Shown: positions 11,501 through 25,152 of the stretch, in pieces | How the letters are laid out: each line of letters begins with the position of its first letter | How positions within the stretch are numbered: the stretch's first letter is position 1 | Origin: Apiotrichum sp. Y4204 | Taxonomy: Eukaryota; Basidiomycota; Tremellomycetes; Trichosporonales; Trichosporonaceae | DNA: 64,000 nucleotides | Reading direction: 5' to 3' | Assembly: GCA_025531455.1 (NCBI GenBank) | Contig: JAMYHL010000020.1 | Coordinates: forward strand, 310,001-374,000 | Notes under the pieces: generated by a model | What the model saw: the letters and a program-made list of their open reading frames with translations, nothing else | What the model was told of the DNA's origin: nothing | The model's database searches: none | Translations under genes and position numbers: made by a program

Positions 11501-12960
11501 ATTTTCTGGCCCCACACACCGCTGTAGCGCGGGTCGATCGGTGATCGCCGTGATCGTCAGGACCGCCAAAATGATAGCAAGCAAGACGGGCAAGTGGCCG
11601 GCAGCGGCCGGGCGGCCAAGCGGTTACGACATTACGATGCTACGACATTTGTTTCGATAATCGCCGCCACTTCGCGCATCGACAAGACAAGACATCTCGG
11701 CGACTATATTGGATGTCTTGGTGTCTTGGACTTGGATACCGAGTGGCAGATCACAATGACGCAGGGGGAGGGAGTCAACGCGACACCATTCAGCTGCTCG
11801 AGATGCCCGCCGTCGACTAGAAATAATGAACAGCAGATCAGCAGACCCAAGACCCATGTCAATAATGAATGACGGGTGATCTTTGTCAAGTCGCGGGTCG
11901 CGGATCCGGTGCCCCGGTGTGGAATGCAGCATACGGATCTGAGATCTGAGCTTGACAGCACTGACGTCACCGAAGGGGGACGTCATTCGAAAAAAAAAAG
12001 AGACAAGCAAAGGATAAACCAGGAAAAAACAATTAATCCATAACCGGTCTGCCGATGAAGGTGTGACACTGATAGGCCCCTGTCCTAACAGTCAGCCTAA
12101 ATGGCAGCGCCTATCTCGGTGTCTCGAGAATAAACTCAACTCCCGAGGTGGCAGATGTCCACGCTATATCCGCACGACTCCCACGCCTCCTTTGCCCTCA
12201 CGTGACTCGCACAAATTGGGATCGGAGCGTTTGGTACAGCCTGGGTCAGCTGATCTCCTCCTCCACTGTACGCCCCCTTCCTCCGACCGGTGTCAAACGC
12301 GGGGCCGCCGCGGTCTCCCCGCCTCGTATCGAGCAAACAGCGACCAACGACGACGCCAACGCACCACAGCACGAGCTCCGGCCGGGGTATGCAGCCTGTG
12401 GATCCTGTGCATCCTGTGACGCACTGTGCTGACACAATGCACGATGCATAGGATGTTAAACACGGGTGATGCATGTTGTGTGTTCTGCGGTTGTATTGTG
12501 CTGGATCGCTGGGTGGCGCGGGGATGGATGCGGTGAGTGGACCCCGCGTAGCATACCCGCATTCCCAAAGTCCCTTCTTAGTACCCTTTTACGCAGAAAT
12601 AGCCGGTGCTCGGAGAGCTTTATCAGCCTTTGTATGCGCATGTATGCTATCGGTGATGTCCTTAGTTGAAGTTCGGGGGGGTGCCGTGCGCAGAAAACGT
12701 GCCCCAACAGAAAAATGAGTCGCGCGACAGGCAGCAAAAAAAAAAAACCCTTCGGAACAGAGGCACGGGTGTACGCTGGCAGTAAGGTACACTTTCCGGT
12801 CGGGCGGCCCTTCCCCTTCCGGTACCCTCATTCTGTTGCCTCGCCTGTACCTCTCCCTCGGGTCACACCCACCCATCCACCTTGGAAGCCAATCTCGGGT
12901 CTTGCTGTTGCTCTTTTTCTCCTCGTCAGCAGCTACCATCAGCACCCTCTCCAATACATA
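8513..12960. other. 4.4 kb gene-free divergent region
   Basis: Separates the permease start (minus) from indoleamine dioxygenase (plus). Both strands were read for ORFs of sensible composition, splice patterns and tRNA arms. The longest frames (up to about 169 codons) have random-looking composition and no recognisable domain. Visible contents are a 15-bp triple repeat, scattered short direct repeats and pyrimidine-rich DNA next to both genes. It is likely to be long regulatory DNA or to contain a non-coding transcript, but I see no direct proof of either. Confidence 0.5.
11227..11271. repeat. 15-bp tandem repeat, three copies
   Basis: Units ctgacagcaacgcct, ctgacagcagcgcct and ctgacagcaacgcct follow each other without spacers; the middle unit differs at one base. 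It lies in the 4.4 kb gene-free region. Confidence 0.9.
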
Positions 12961-14730
12961 ATGTCTGGAGCCCGCGACACTCGCGGACACGACGCGCGCA
13001 CGCGTGATATCATTACCCAACAGACCACTCCAAGCATCCTCACGAACACTCTGACGACCATCAACAACCCCCCTGCATCCGCCACCATGACCCGCCCGCT
13101 GCCCACCGCCACAACGCCCAGCGACCACCCGGGCCTGCCCCCAGGACACTTCCTCGCGCTGCCCCCGACCTTTTCCAACGACCCCCGCACCTCGCTCACC
13201 ACCGCATCGCACGCCGCCCCCGGCGCACCAAACACGGCATCCCTCGCCGCCGCAGACTTTGATGTCGACGTCCGCACAGGATTCCTCCCCCCGGGAGAGA
13301 ACATTGTCCGCCTCCCCGCCCCATTCGATATTTGGGAGGATGCGTTCGAGGCGGCGCGTGGCGAGGGACCCGGTGACGGCCTGCGTCTGGGTGGCGGACC
13401 CCGCGAGGATGCATGGCGGGCAGCAGTTGCCTCCCTTCCTGTTCTCGACATTGCCGGCCTCCACTCGCTCCCCCTCCTCCGCCGCGCCCACGTCGTCCTC
13501 TCCTTCCTCCTCCACTTTTACGTCCACTCGTCGCCGTCAAGCACGAAAAATGCCCACGAGATCCCCCCGTGCATCTCTGTGCCGATCCTCAAGATCTCCC
13601 CGCTCGTCGGCCTGCCCCCGATCCTCACATATGCGGATACGGTGCTGTGGAACGTCAACCCTGCGGATCCATCCCGCCCAACGAACATGGTCCACAACCC
13701 GCCGACCACAACGCTGGCGAGCTTCACAAACACAAAGTCCGAGGCGGGATTCTACCTTGTCTCAGCGGAATGCGAGAGTGCAGGCGCTGCCGCGCTCGCC
13801 CTCATGCGCCAGTGCCTCGACGAGCTCTTCCTCGCTGACGAGATTGCGCTTCGCCGCCTGACAGTCTACCTCCGCCAGCTCGCCGTTCAGATCGACCGTG
13901 TAGGAGACATCACACTGCGGATGAACACCGAGGTCGACCCCGAGGAGTTCTACCACCTCATTCGGCCATGGTTCCGCGGCGGCGACGCTGATGGCCCCGC
14001 CTCCCCGGGATGGATATTCATGGGTGCCGAGGACGTCGACCAGCTCGCCCAGGCCGAGAACACTCTCGCACCAAACACGTCCGCACAGGGCGGCCGCAAG
14101 TTCTCGGGACCCTCGGCAGGCCAGTCGTCGCTCATCCACGCATTTGACATCTTCCTCACCGTCGACCACGCACCCCGCGCCGACGAGTCGGCAAGTGCAA
14201 CAAATGCCAACCCCACCACCTCGGAGGATCCCGGCACGGAACCAATCATGCTGAATGCCACACCGCTGCACCCGCCCGAGAACGAGGAGGCACCACCCGC
14301 CGGTCCGCCACACGGCCCACCGCCCGGCCCTGGTGGCATTGTGGAAGCAACGTTCCTCAACCGCATGCTGCAGTACATGCCCCTCCCGCACCGTACCTTC
14401 CTGCACCACCTGTCGTCGCACCCTACCCCGCTGCGCCAGCTCGTCATCGCGCGGCAGGACACGCACCCAGCCCTTGCAGCCGCATATGACGAGGCGCTCG
14501 CCGCCCTCCGCCGTTTCCGCGACAAGCACATGCGCGTCGTCTCGCGCTTCATCGTCATGCAGGCGCGCCGCACGCCGAGCGAGCGCGTGCAAAAGCTCCT
14601 CCCAAAGATGGACCCCGAGGAGATTGCCGCCGTGTCAGAGGACGCGCTCCGCGGTACCGGCGGCACGCCGCTCATTCGATTCCTCAAGCGCTGCCGCGAG
14701 AACACGACGCGCGCAATGGTCCAAGAATAG
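12961..14730 (+). CDS. indoleamine 2,3-dioxygenase (BNA2-type)
   Basis: Haem enzyme that opens the indole ring of L-tryptophan to N-formylkynurenine, the first step of the kynurenine route to NAD. Single exon, 589 residues from the ATG at 12961. Family landmarks include HFLALPP near the N-terminus, ISVPILKISPLVGLPPILTY, the FYLVSAECESAG segment, and PLPHRTFLHHLSS. The haem-proximal histidine is likely His523 in FRDKHMRVVSRFIVMQ. The frame stays open upstream to an ATG at 12715 (82 extra residues including a hydrophobic stretch), and an internal ATG at 13087 also fits. I chose 12961 because it follows a pyrimidine-rich leader; the true start is uncertain. The protein is longer than most fungal IDOs because of a Pro-rich insert around residues 440-460. 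Confidence 0.9.
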   Translation: MSGARDTRGHDARTRDIITQQTTPSILTNTLTTINNPPASATMTRPLPTATTPSDHPGLPPGHFLALPPTFSNDPRTSLTTASHAAPGAPNTASLAAADFDVDVRTGFLPPGENIVRLPAPFDIWEDAFEAARGEGPGDGLRLGGGPREDAWRAAVASLPVLDIAGLHSLPLLRRAHVVLSFLLHFYVHSSPSSTKNAHEIPPCISVPILKISPLVGLPPILTYADTVLWNVNPADPSRPTNMVHNPPTTTLASFTNTKSEAGFYLVSAECESAGAAALALMRQCLDELFLADEIALRRLTVYLRQLAVQIDRVGDITLRMNTEVDPEEFYHLIRPWFRGGDADGPASPGWIFMGAEDVDQLAQAENTLAPNTSAQGGRKFSGPSAGQSSLIHAFDIFLTVDHAPRADESASATNANPTTSEDPGTEPIMLNATPLHPPENEEAPPAGPPHGPPPGPGGIVEATFLNRMLQYMPLPHRTFLHHLSSHPTPLRQLVIARQDTHPALAAAYDEALAALRRFRDKHMRVVSRFIVMQARRTPSERVQKLLPKMDPEEIAAVSEDALRGTGGTPLIRFLKRCRENTTRAMVQE

Positions 14731-15270
14731 ACGTTGTATTTTCTGATTCCCCTTTTTTGTTATCAACGAGTGTTATCTAGAGGAGATTGATAAACTAGAA
14801 AAGTGTAATGGACAGCTTTTACAGCACTTTGCAGATCGCGGCACTTGGCATCTCGGGGGCCACATGGGTCGAGTATGTGGGTTCAGTGGATCAACGGCCG
14901 CGGTGCTGTTGATCGGGTGGAACGACAAATGCTTCAGCACAAAGGCATCGGGTACTCGGTGGCAAGGCGTCGCGACGAGACGAGACCGTGACCTTTGACT
15001 TCGAGTTCTTTCCAAATGATGTTGTTACGAAAGATGTTGATACCACAAGGACCAGGTCTACGGCTTTGTGGCTGTCCGCTTCTGTGGCTGTACGGCCGGT
15101 TCCCAACACAACGCAAGGGTTTACTTGAACAGCACCCACTAAGAAAACCGGGCGACGTCGACAGTCAACACTGACGGTTTTGCATTCGGCACCATCTACG
15201 CGATGCCAGCACCGAGTATCTTATCGCTGTCCCCGAGTCCGGCCGCTATTCACACATGGCATTTCTACAA
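14731..15270. other. convergent 3' intergenic region
   Basis: Lies between the IDO stop and the SHP1 stop. AT-richer 3' flanks with no supported gene. Confidence 0.55.
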
Positions 15271-16972
15271 TTACACATAACGCTGCACGACGACCGCATT
15301 CTGGAGCTTGGCCTCTTCGACCGTCTCGGCGTCTGGGAGCTCGCGGTTCGGGAACGTGGTCTGGAGGACGAACGCGCGGGGATCAGGGCGGGCCCTGCAT
15401 GTCAGTTGATGCGCGGCAAAATCAACTCACGCAGAAACAAAGCCACGGATGTCGCCGACTGTGTGGTCGAGGTTGACGCGCGCGACGAGACTGTCATTAG
15501 GAGTTGTGTTGTCGCATTCTAACTCACCGGGTGCCGTCGCCGAGACGGACCTGCACGCTGGTGGCGGGCTTGGCGGGGTCGACCTTGAGCTCGACGGGCT
15601 TGGACGCGGGCGGCGCCGCAGCCGCAGGGGCAGAAGACGACGCACTGGTCCCCGCACCGGCGATGTCGGGAGTCGCTGATCCGAGGCGGTTGCCACCGCC
15701 GGAGAAGGCCTTGACGGGCCCCTTGGGCGGGGGCGTGTACGCCTCCTCTCTGCGCTGCTCGACGACGACCTGCACAGGCTGGTTGTACGCGACGTTCCAG
15801 AGAGACGCCGGCGCGCGCCCAGACTTGATGGCGTTCAGGAGCATCTGGCTCTGCGGGTCGTCGTAGCGGTACAGCTCGCCGTCGTCGATGCTGAACCCGT
15901 CCGCCCAGAAGATGAGGCGGCGCTCGACGCCCTCGCGGTCCTCGTCGTCTTCGTCTTCGTCGTCGTCAGCACCAAACGCACCAGGCATGCCGCGCGAGGC
16001 GCCGGCACCGCGCCCGCCGACTGCGACGGAGGGTGTCTCGTCCGAGCCGAGCGTGTTGCCCCCACCCCAGCGGTGCGCTGGTGCCGCGGTTGGCTCCTCC
16101 TGGAGAGGCCCAGCGCTGATGTAAGTTCTGACGGTTGTGGCATAACTTACTCCCTGGCTTGCTGGAGGATATCGTCCACGAGACCCGAAGAACCGGGACG
16201 GCGGTCGTCTGGGTTTTGCACAGCCAAACCGCTGCGCTCGCCGCCGGTGTACAGCTCGTTGCCGCGGCGCCTGGCCTCGTCGTCATCGTCGTCATCACGT
16301 GCGTTCTGAGGTGAGCAAGGGCTGATAATGGGAGGGTAAGAGGGACAAGAGCAGAGAAAGACAAAGACAAAATAGGAAAAATGATAAAGGGGGAAGGATC
16401 AGCTTGACACGAGGGTGAGGAACAAGCGACAGCAAAGCGAGGAGGAAGACAGACAAAGACCCGGCCCAACACCAAACTCACCATGCCACCAAGCGTCGCA
16501 ATTCCGCCACCGCGCCGCGCCCACTCAGCAGGGAGAGGCTCGGCACGCGCACCGCTCAGCGTGCGCGCCCCACTGCCCGAGTCCTCGGCAGTTGAGGCAG
16601 CGAGCGCGGCGTCGAGGTCGTCCTCGTCGTGCATGTCCACGTCGCCAGCCGTCTGGGCGGCAAAGTAGTCCTCGATCGCGCCCTGTTAGTTGTCAGTACG
16701 AGGACCCGAGTGCGGAGAAGAAGTATTGTGGTTTTGATGTGAAGCTCTACGTACCTCGAGAGACACGCCCTCGGCGAGGAAGTGTTCCGCGTCGGCGGGG
16801 CTCGCCTGCGTTATGGCGACGAACTGGTCGATGTCTGGAGCGTCACGTTCATATTCATGAGCAGGGGTGGTCCAGTCGCGATAGAAGAACAAAATTCAAG
16901 CACGGTGTCAGCTTCAGGCTCGACATACAGCTGTCCGCACGCACCCTCCTGCTTTGTGTTGAGTCCGGGCAT
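15271..16972 (-). CDS. SHP1: p47/SHP1-type Cdc48 (p97) cofactor with UBA, SEP and UBX domains
   Basis: Adaptor that links the AAA ATPase Cdc48 to ubiquitinated cargo, membrane fusion and protein phosphatase 1 regulation. Seven exons: 16972-16945, 16834-16755, 16682-16482, 16305-16151, 16115-15528, 15490-15431, 15394-15271; 411 residues. The UBA-like helix bundle (IDQFVAITQASPADAEHFL, then GAIEDYF) occupies about residues 10-50. An acidic linker follows. The SEP domain shows RRLIFWADGFSIDDGELYRY and LLNAIKSGRAPASLW. The UBX domain starts at VQVRLGDGTRLVARVNLDHT and ends with FPNRELPDAETVEEAKLQNA. The first exon is only 28 nt. All splice junctions restore the frame. Confidence 0.93.
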
Positions 16973-17385
16973 CGTGGATGATGAGAAGTGAGGATGGACA
17001 AAGGAGGATGTCACTGGAATGTGGACTACTGTTGACTGTGGAGGGTGCAGTTGCGTGTCGTCGCGCCATGCGACATTACATCATTGTCACGTGGTGTTAG
17101 TGCAGAAAAGTTGAAAGCCAGAAATGAGTTCCACAGCGTCCTGTTGTGAAGCTGGGCATCTGAGTGAGTACCTGCACACATGCACCACAGTTGATAGAAG
17201 CGCAGGAGACCGAGTTACAGCCCACATCTACAGCCCCACATGTCCGCTCACTTGCTTGCTATCTGCCTGCATCTGGTCTATCACGAATACAACCCTGGCA
17301 TACGCCCAGGCCGGCCCCGACCACTGCGGTGGGAGGTCTATGAGGTCGGGGTTTTAGAGGGTTTTTGTGGTTTTTAGCTATGAGA
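16973..17385. other. intergenic region upstream of SHP1
   Basis: Promoter region of SHP1 and 3' flank of DAHP synthase. No coding signal. Confidence 0.55.
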
Positions 17386-18942
<1,557 letters not shown>

Positions 18943-19597
18943 CGTGCAAGTTGTTGTCCGGTTTTGGTGGTGGTAAGGAGTATGTATGCAAGAAGTGTAC
19001 GTTGAGCAAACAAAAGAATCTCGTTGCTGACTTGCGAGTCAAGAGTGGATGGACTTTTGGCAGACTTACCTTTTGGCTGGGGAATCCACTCGTTGACTCG
19101 AGTCGACAATCAAAGACACTCCGCCTCGGACCAGTCGCAGCGGTCCGATTCCGCTCGCCGGTTTTTGCCACAGCATTCGGCCGTCTCCACCACAGAATGC
19201 AGCATGCAAAATACCCCGCGGGGCAGCGATTACTCCATACTTCAATGCATTACAAACCGATTACAAAACCTTGTGTTGTGCCAAAGGCGAGAAACCACCT
19301 AATCCAAAAAAAAGTCGAGCGACAAAGAAACGCAAATCGCTCCACAGCCAATAATGTCGACGATCAGATAACCCGGCTAATCTCCAACACGGAGATCGAT
19401 TACACCTTCTGTTGGTGTGCCAGTACGGCCAGTAGTCGAGCGTCCTCATATGTGCCCTGAACGTTCCAGGGGCAGGGGCTTGTCGCCGTGCCGCCCAGCT
19501 CGTCCGCCGTGTCCCTCTCATACATTCCTCATCTTCCCATTGATTGATTCGCCGAGTGACTGTGTCGTGTTCAGGACATTGCGGACGGCGTCTCCGT
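18943..19597. other. promoter region of DAHP synthase and 3' flank of farnesyltransferase
   Basis: No gene supported. It contains the Gcn4-type motifs listed separately. Confidence 0.55.
19036..19099 (-). promoter_or_regulatory. two Gcn4/bZIP-type TGACTC motifs upstream of DAHP synthase
   Basis: GAGTCA at 19036-19041 (TGACTC on the gene strand) and TGACTC at 19094-19099 lie about 95 and 155 bp upstream of the start codon. Fungal general amino-acid control factors (Gcn4/CpcA) bind TGACTC-type half sites and commonly activate this pathway. The motifs are seen; their use is inferred. Confidence 0.4.
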
Positions 19598-21315
19598 TCA
19601 CGCTTGGCCATAGAAGTACTTGACAAACGGCTCGAGTCGGTAGCGGATCATATTAATCACAGGCGTGGTAGCGTTCTGCTGTTAGCCACGAACGTGATCC
19701 GGATAGAGCCCACGGTCTTTACTCACCACACGGTTGTCCTTGCCACCGATGAGGGACGCATTGGCCTCGTCCTCGACCCAGCCAAGCACGTTGGCGTAAG
19801 CCTCGCGACGCACACGCTGGCGATCCTCCTCGCTCTTCCATCCACCCTCTGGGTGCGTGGGCTTCACTGGAGGGAGGCCCTTGGAAGTATCGAACGCGGC
19901 ACGGTTCTTGGCCACTTCAGAGGGCAAGTGGTTCATACGGTGCTGGGCGATAGACAGGCCGCTCAAGTTGTTGCACGTGTGGTACAGGTCTGGGTTCATG
20001 CCCGGCTTGTCGCGAAGACCACCTTTCTCACGCTGCGCCGCAAGCAATGTGTACTCTTGGAGAGCCACTGTCTGTTAGGCGCGTCACTTAAAGCAGTCGT
20101 TGGACTCACCCCTGTTGAACAGATGCTGCATCGTCACCTCGTCGGCCCACTCGTCATTGTCATCCTTGCCGTTCTCGTCCAAGACAACGATCTTTGCTTC
20201 CCCGCTCTCCTCTTTGTGGTGGCTCTTCTCGCGACGATTAAGCTCCTCGAGGATAGGAAAGCCGCCACCGACCCACCAGCTGTAGCAGCCGTCGACAAGC
20301 TTGTTGGACCTGCCACGGAACCCTCCCGCCTCGCCTGCCTGTCCCTGCATGAGCGCAGACCAGCGGATTGCGGACTGAACATCAATGGGCTGGGGGAAGG
20401 TTTCGGGGAGCGACTCGAGCTTGCCTTCTGGAGGGGCAACAGAGGCAAGGAGGAAGTGAGAATGAAGGGCACACGACGTGTAGCCTCCGTGAGCCTCTGC
20501 CATCGCCACCCGGGTGCCATCATCAGGAGAGCCAAACGTATAGCTGGAGCACGCGAATCCGCCCTCGTACGTCTGACAACTGGCAATAAACTTGTCCACG
20601 TTGTGAAGGAGCTCAGGTGTCAGGAGGTCGAGGAGGGTGGCAACGACCAGGAGGCAGTAGGTTCCACTGCACGTCAGACTTGGGCCATGTGCTGTCTTGT
20701 ACCCACCGGACATCAACCTCCCCTCCCTCACAAACGACAAAGCTGCCATTCGGCCGCTTGCAACGCATGAAGAAGTCATACATGCCCTGTCGGGCATCGG
20801 CAAGTGCGTCCCAACCGTGGCCAGGTTTAGAGTCGCCGGCCATTGCAAGAGAGCACACTGCGGAATAGCAGGGAAGGAGATGGGCATTCTGCGAGTCGGC
20901 AGCACCGCCAGAGAAGCCGCCCTTGGGGTGCAAGTATTTCAGGATCGTGTTGACGGCACTGCGGTCAGTAGTTGCGCTTTCATCACACCACTCACCGCAG
21001 CTTGGTGCCCGAGTCCAGGGGAACGCCAAGGAGGTCAAAGCTATGCAATGTCCAGAACATGAGCCACGACTTGGACGAGTCAAGCGCGACGAATCCTGCA
21101 GGCAGCTTCCAAAACTTCTCGGCGAGGAAGGAGACATGGGCTACCTTGAGCAAGGAGAGATGCTCGGTAGGGTCATTCGCCTTGTTGACATCTTCGAGCT
21201 CCTCTTCAAGAGTCTCTTCGGTTTCCCGCTGTTTCTCGAGAGTAGAGGTGTAGATCCCGTCCGAGGGCTGGCGGTATTGGGGGAGCTCGAGGATGGAGGG
21301 GTAGAGCGTTGCCAT
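19598..21315 (-). CDS. RAM1: protein farnesyltransferase beta subunit
   Basis: Zinc-containing catalytic subunit that attaches farnesyl to CaaX proteins such as Ras and mating pheromones, working with the shared alpha subunit. Exons 21315-20996, 20958-20707, 20666-20110, 20067-19727, 19675-19598; 515 residues. Prenyltransferase repeats are visible (GGFSGGAADSQNAHLLPCYS, then SCQTYEGGFACSSY). The zinc ligands correspond to Asp and Cys in NKLVDGCYSWW and His in DLYHTCNNLSGLSIAQH. It exceeds yeast Ram1 (431 residues) because of a charged insert after the zinc Asp/Cys motif and an acidic N-terminal region. The first intron is 37 nt. Confidence 0.94.
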
Positions 21316-23816
21316 TGTGCGCGAAGGTGTTGTGGAGGTGACAGGCGAAGGGAGAGAGTCAGAAAAGGAGAGGACGCGCGTTAATGAGAGAGAATGAAAG
21401 GAGTAGATAAGCGCTATGCAATGTCGACTGTGTGAGCTGAATCCTCTTTTGTGGTTGTGTCGTGAGTGTTTCTATTGTTCTATTCTGCGTGTCGTGTCGT
21501 AAGGCGTGTGATAGCGTGTGTCTTTGAAAGATGCTTCTTGGCGTGTGTGTGTATGTCTTGAATGTCTCAGTTATGGCTGTCTGTCCTTTATCCTTGTCGT
21601 ATTGCGAGAGAGAGGTGTGAGAGAGCGCGTGAGTGAGTGAGCAGAGATCCCAAAAGAAGCCCCCCTCATGCTCGCACGCTCGCACCTCCGTCATCACCAT
21701 CACGGCCATCACCATCCTCATCACCTGGATCAACCTCCACCAAGGTCTTGAGGCACAGGCCTAACTAAAGATGCCTGGAAAGGCATTGTCAAATTGCAGG
21801 AGCCTTTCTCTGGTCGTTTACCGCCACCTAAATTGTGATTCAGGCGGATATACGGATGGCCGTGGAATAATTAATATTACATAACGATAAGATTTTGGGA
21901 AACTCAAAAGTCCGGACTTGATATTACAAACGCGTCAGAGCTCTTCAAACGCGCAATGTCCTTTTTGGACCTCGATCACCAAATGACTCTCAATCTCTGC
22001 TCCTCTGGTCTCGAGCCCTCTCTGCAGCTCTGTGGCTTTTTTTCTCAGTCGCAGTTCCCGATCAGAGACAGTCAACGTTCCCCGTCCGCCCGACGCCTCT
22101 CGGCCGCCGAAACACTTCGGGCCAAGTCCTCTCCGTCGCCGTGTCCTGCTGCCATCCTGCGGCCCTGCGGCCTGCGGTTAGCTGCACTCGTGGACGACGA
22201 GTCAGGATTCAGAATGTGGATGTGCTAGATCCTGGATCCTATATCTGGGATCGGGCGAGGCGTTGGCGGCCCCCTGGCCGCGTTTGTCATCCACCATCGC
22301 GCCCAACGCCGTGGGTATCGATCACGGACCCACGGCCGCGCGTCACTTGCTCCATGCACTGCCTGTCGTCGATGGGACAGGGACTGGGGACTGCAGCAGC
22401 AGCAGCAGCAGCAGCAGCTCAGATCTCTGCGTGTGGTAGCCGCCGCTCCGCCACCGCCTGCAGACTCGACAGGATTAGGCTGAGCCTCTCCCACTTGCCA
22501 GCCAAGACGTGCTACCGTGTAGGATGCGAGCTGTGAGATCACGAGGCGCGACTGTGATGTGGCAGATGTGGGCTCGCCGAGCCGAACAGGTAAATGTGTC
22601 CATGCATACCCGTACGCTCTTCTCCCATGAGGTCTCCACGGCTGGCCTGGCTGAGACTGGCATCATCGCTGAGTAGACCAACTGCCCGCGTCACCGGTCC
22701 ACCGCTTGTAGTTGATACCCGTTCGTGCTGCAACAGGGTGGCACAAGGGGCCAGGGGGTGGCAGTAGGTCTGGAGATTTATGTTGCTCCAGCGCATACAC
22801 CATTGCCATCTGCCTCGGCTCCACAAGCATTAGAGGCATCACATACTGCTTCAAGCATGGCGTAGTGTCGTTGCTAGCCGTGGCAGTGTCCCCCCGGTTG
22901 GCCAGATGTTGCACCAAGCTCGGTGCTCCATGCTCCATGCGCGCAGCACCTGGCGGATACAAGAAGCGATAGCATGTCATCTTGACATCTACCACCTCTC
23001 CCCTCTTGACCTCATTCTTCTTGTTTGTTTACTCACAACAATAATTTAGGCACCTCGACGGCCTCCACCTGCCAGCACAACTCGGGAAATAAGAGCCCGT
23101 AGATAGCAAAACACTTCAACTGCGACTGGTCCGCACCAAGAGAGATCCCATCTCATCGCATCGTATATCTTGCGTTGGTGGCTTCCACGTAATTCGCCGC
23201 CCGAGATTATTTTGGACCCCGGACTATTTATTTTTTTGATAACTGCACATTTCGATTTCCATCGTGATCCCCCCGATCCCTCTCTCCCTCTCTCTCTCTC
23301 TCGCACGTATCGCGTGCGACGACGTAGTCTCAAGTTCCAAACCCCCGCATAACAGTGAAAAAGTGCGATATCTCGATCGCTCTTGGTCAGCATGTCCATG
23401 TCCAAACGCAGCACCCGTGAGTAGACCGTGTCCAGCTGCTTCCCGGGTCGAGCGGATGTCTCTCGGCCGCAGACTCCAGCGGAGCCCTTGGTACCCTGGG
23501 CAACCCTTATCGCTCCTCATCACATACACGGCCGCCGTTGTCTCGCCCCCGTCATACGCCATGTATGACTGTGGCAAAGCGTTGGGGATAGTCACTACTG
23601 TGATTAACGCTATGATCATCGCGATGGCAGCTGATATGGGAGGTGGAAAGAATACAAAAGAGCTTGGACTTTATGAGATTGGGAGATTGTTATTGACGCT
23701 GCGCTTGCCTTGCACACGACCCGACACGCCGCACACACATCATATCTATCACTCCGGATCGCATCACATCACCGCCTCTTCTTTCTCTTCCGCGGATCTC
23801 ATAATCCCTTCTCGCG
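21316..23816. other. 2.5 kb divergent intergenic region
   Basis: Separates farnesyltransferase (minus) from the THEM6-like gene (plus). It contains eight CAG units at 22394-22417 and a CT-rich microsatellite near 23279-23304. No ORF with coding character, splice structure or RNA gene was recognised. Confidence 0.5.
22394..22417. repeat. (CAG)8 microsatellite
   Basis: Eight uninterrupted CAG units in intergenic DNA; no supported coding frame runs through them. Confidence 0.9.
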
Positions 23817-25152
23817 ATGGAATTCTCAGACGTCCCCGCCATGATTACGAACAGCGCGCGGGGGGTCATTAAGCGCGTCTTTGCGCCGAGCACGACGCCC
23901 CTCCTGCCATTTGTGCCAAAGTGGAGTAAGTAGATCACGTCGATGTGTGAACCGCGCCGTGTGCCGTACACTGTACCGTACACTGTACTGTGCCACAACC
24001 TCTCGTGATCCGCTGACGCCGTCAGCCAAGGTCCTGTTCCTCCTCCTGGTCCTCCTCAACTCGTCCTCCTTCCCGTTCATGTGGCACATTCGTGTGTGGT
24101 ACACGCCCCTGCGCGCGTACTACCTCGCGTACCGACATGGCGCGAAGAAGTTCTGGGCAAACTGGCGCAAGGATTACGATGCGCTCGGCGGGCTCAAGGA
24201 CATGCGCGTGCGCGTGTGGCGCCGCGCGCTCTTTGACGACTGCGACTACAACATGCACCTCTCCAACTCGTGCTACGCCAAGAACTCGGACGCGGCCAAG
24301 ATGGAGTATGCCATTGCGGCCTTTGCGCCCTGCTTCCGCACCGGTATGCACATGGCCCTCGGCGCAAGCCACTGGAAGTACATCAAGGAGATCCCCCTCG
24401 GATCCAGGTACCTCATGGAGACGCGCATCGGCGGTTGGGGTGACAAGTGGTGAGTAGAGATCTGCGGTGTGTGGGTGTGGGGTCCGGTTATCGGGTGATA
24501 TCCTGTCGTCTCGCTGTTCGGTCGCGGTGTGGCGGCACTGTTGTCGTGGCCGCTTTCTCGCCATGCGTAATCCCCCGCCTCGATCAACATGTCTCAGTCT
24601 AGCAGTCTTCGGCAGCCGCTGACATGCAGGATCCACGTCGTCACCGAGTTTGTCATCTACCCGCTGAAGAAGAAGGAGTCTAAGAAGATCGAGCCGAAGG
24701 AGTCTTGCGAGGAGGAGCACCTCATCCCCAACCTCTCGGACCCGCCGTCTGGCACCGCCACTCCGGACTCTGGCCCCCAGCTGCCTCCCAAGACTCCCGA
24801 GGAGGTCATCCGCCGCCTCGCAGCCCAGGCCCGCGTGCGCCAGGACGACGGCGTCGTCGCGTGCATCGCCGTCACCGACTACTGCTTCAAGCAGGGCCGT
24901 ATCACTATCCCGCCACGCATCGCCATGTTCCTCTCGCTCCTCTCGCCGGACGAGGAGCAGCGCAACTTTGCGCGCTCCCTCCTCGAGTCCAAGGACCGCG
25001 GCGCGTCGTTTGCCCGGGGCGGCTGGCGCGACCACCCCGATGCGGACAAGTTTGGCCGCGACGTGGGCCTCGATCTCAACGGCTCGCAGGCGTGGGCCGA
25101 CGAGGGCCGCAACGCGATGGAGGCCGCGGGCGCACACCTCAACCACTTCTAG
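23817..25152 (+). CDS. THEM6-like membrane-anchored hot-dog thioesterase family protein
   Basis: Exons 23817-23925, 24026-24449, 24630-25152; 351 residues. A hydrophobic segment (KVLFLLLVLLNSSSFPFMWH) near residues 38-57 suggests one N-terminal membrane anchor. It is followed by the THEM6/4HBT_2 pattern: VRVWRRALFDDCDYNMHLSN with the conserved Asp and Asn of the hot-dog active-site region, then MALGASHWKYIKEIPLGSRY. Members of this family are presumed acyl-CoA thioesterases of the endoplasmic reticulum, though substrates are poorly known. A Pro/Ser/Glu-rich insert follows IHVVTEFVIYP. Junctions restore the conserved GDKWIHV stretch across intron 2. Confidence 0.82.

Noticed and set aside
8513..12960. 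Transposable element or CRISPR-like array
   Set aside because: No terminal repeats, transposase, reverse transcriptase or regularly spaced repeats were seen.
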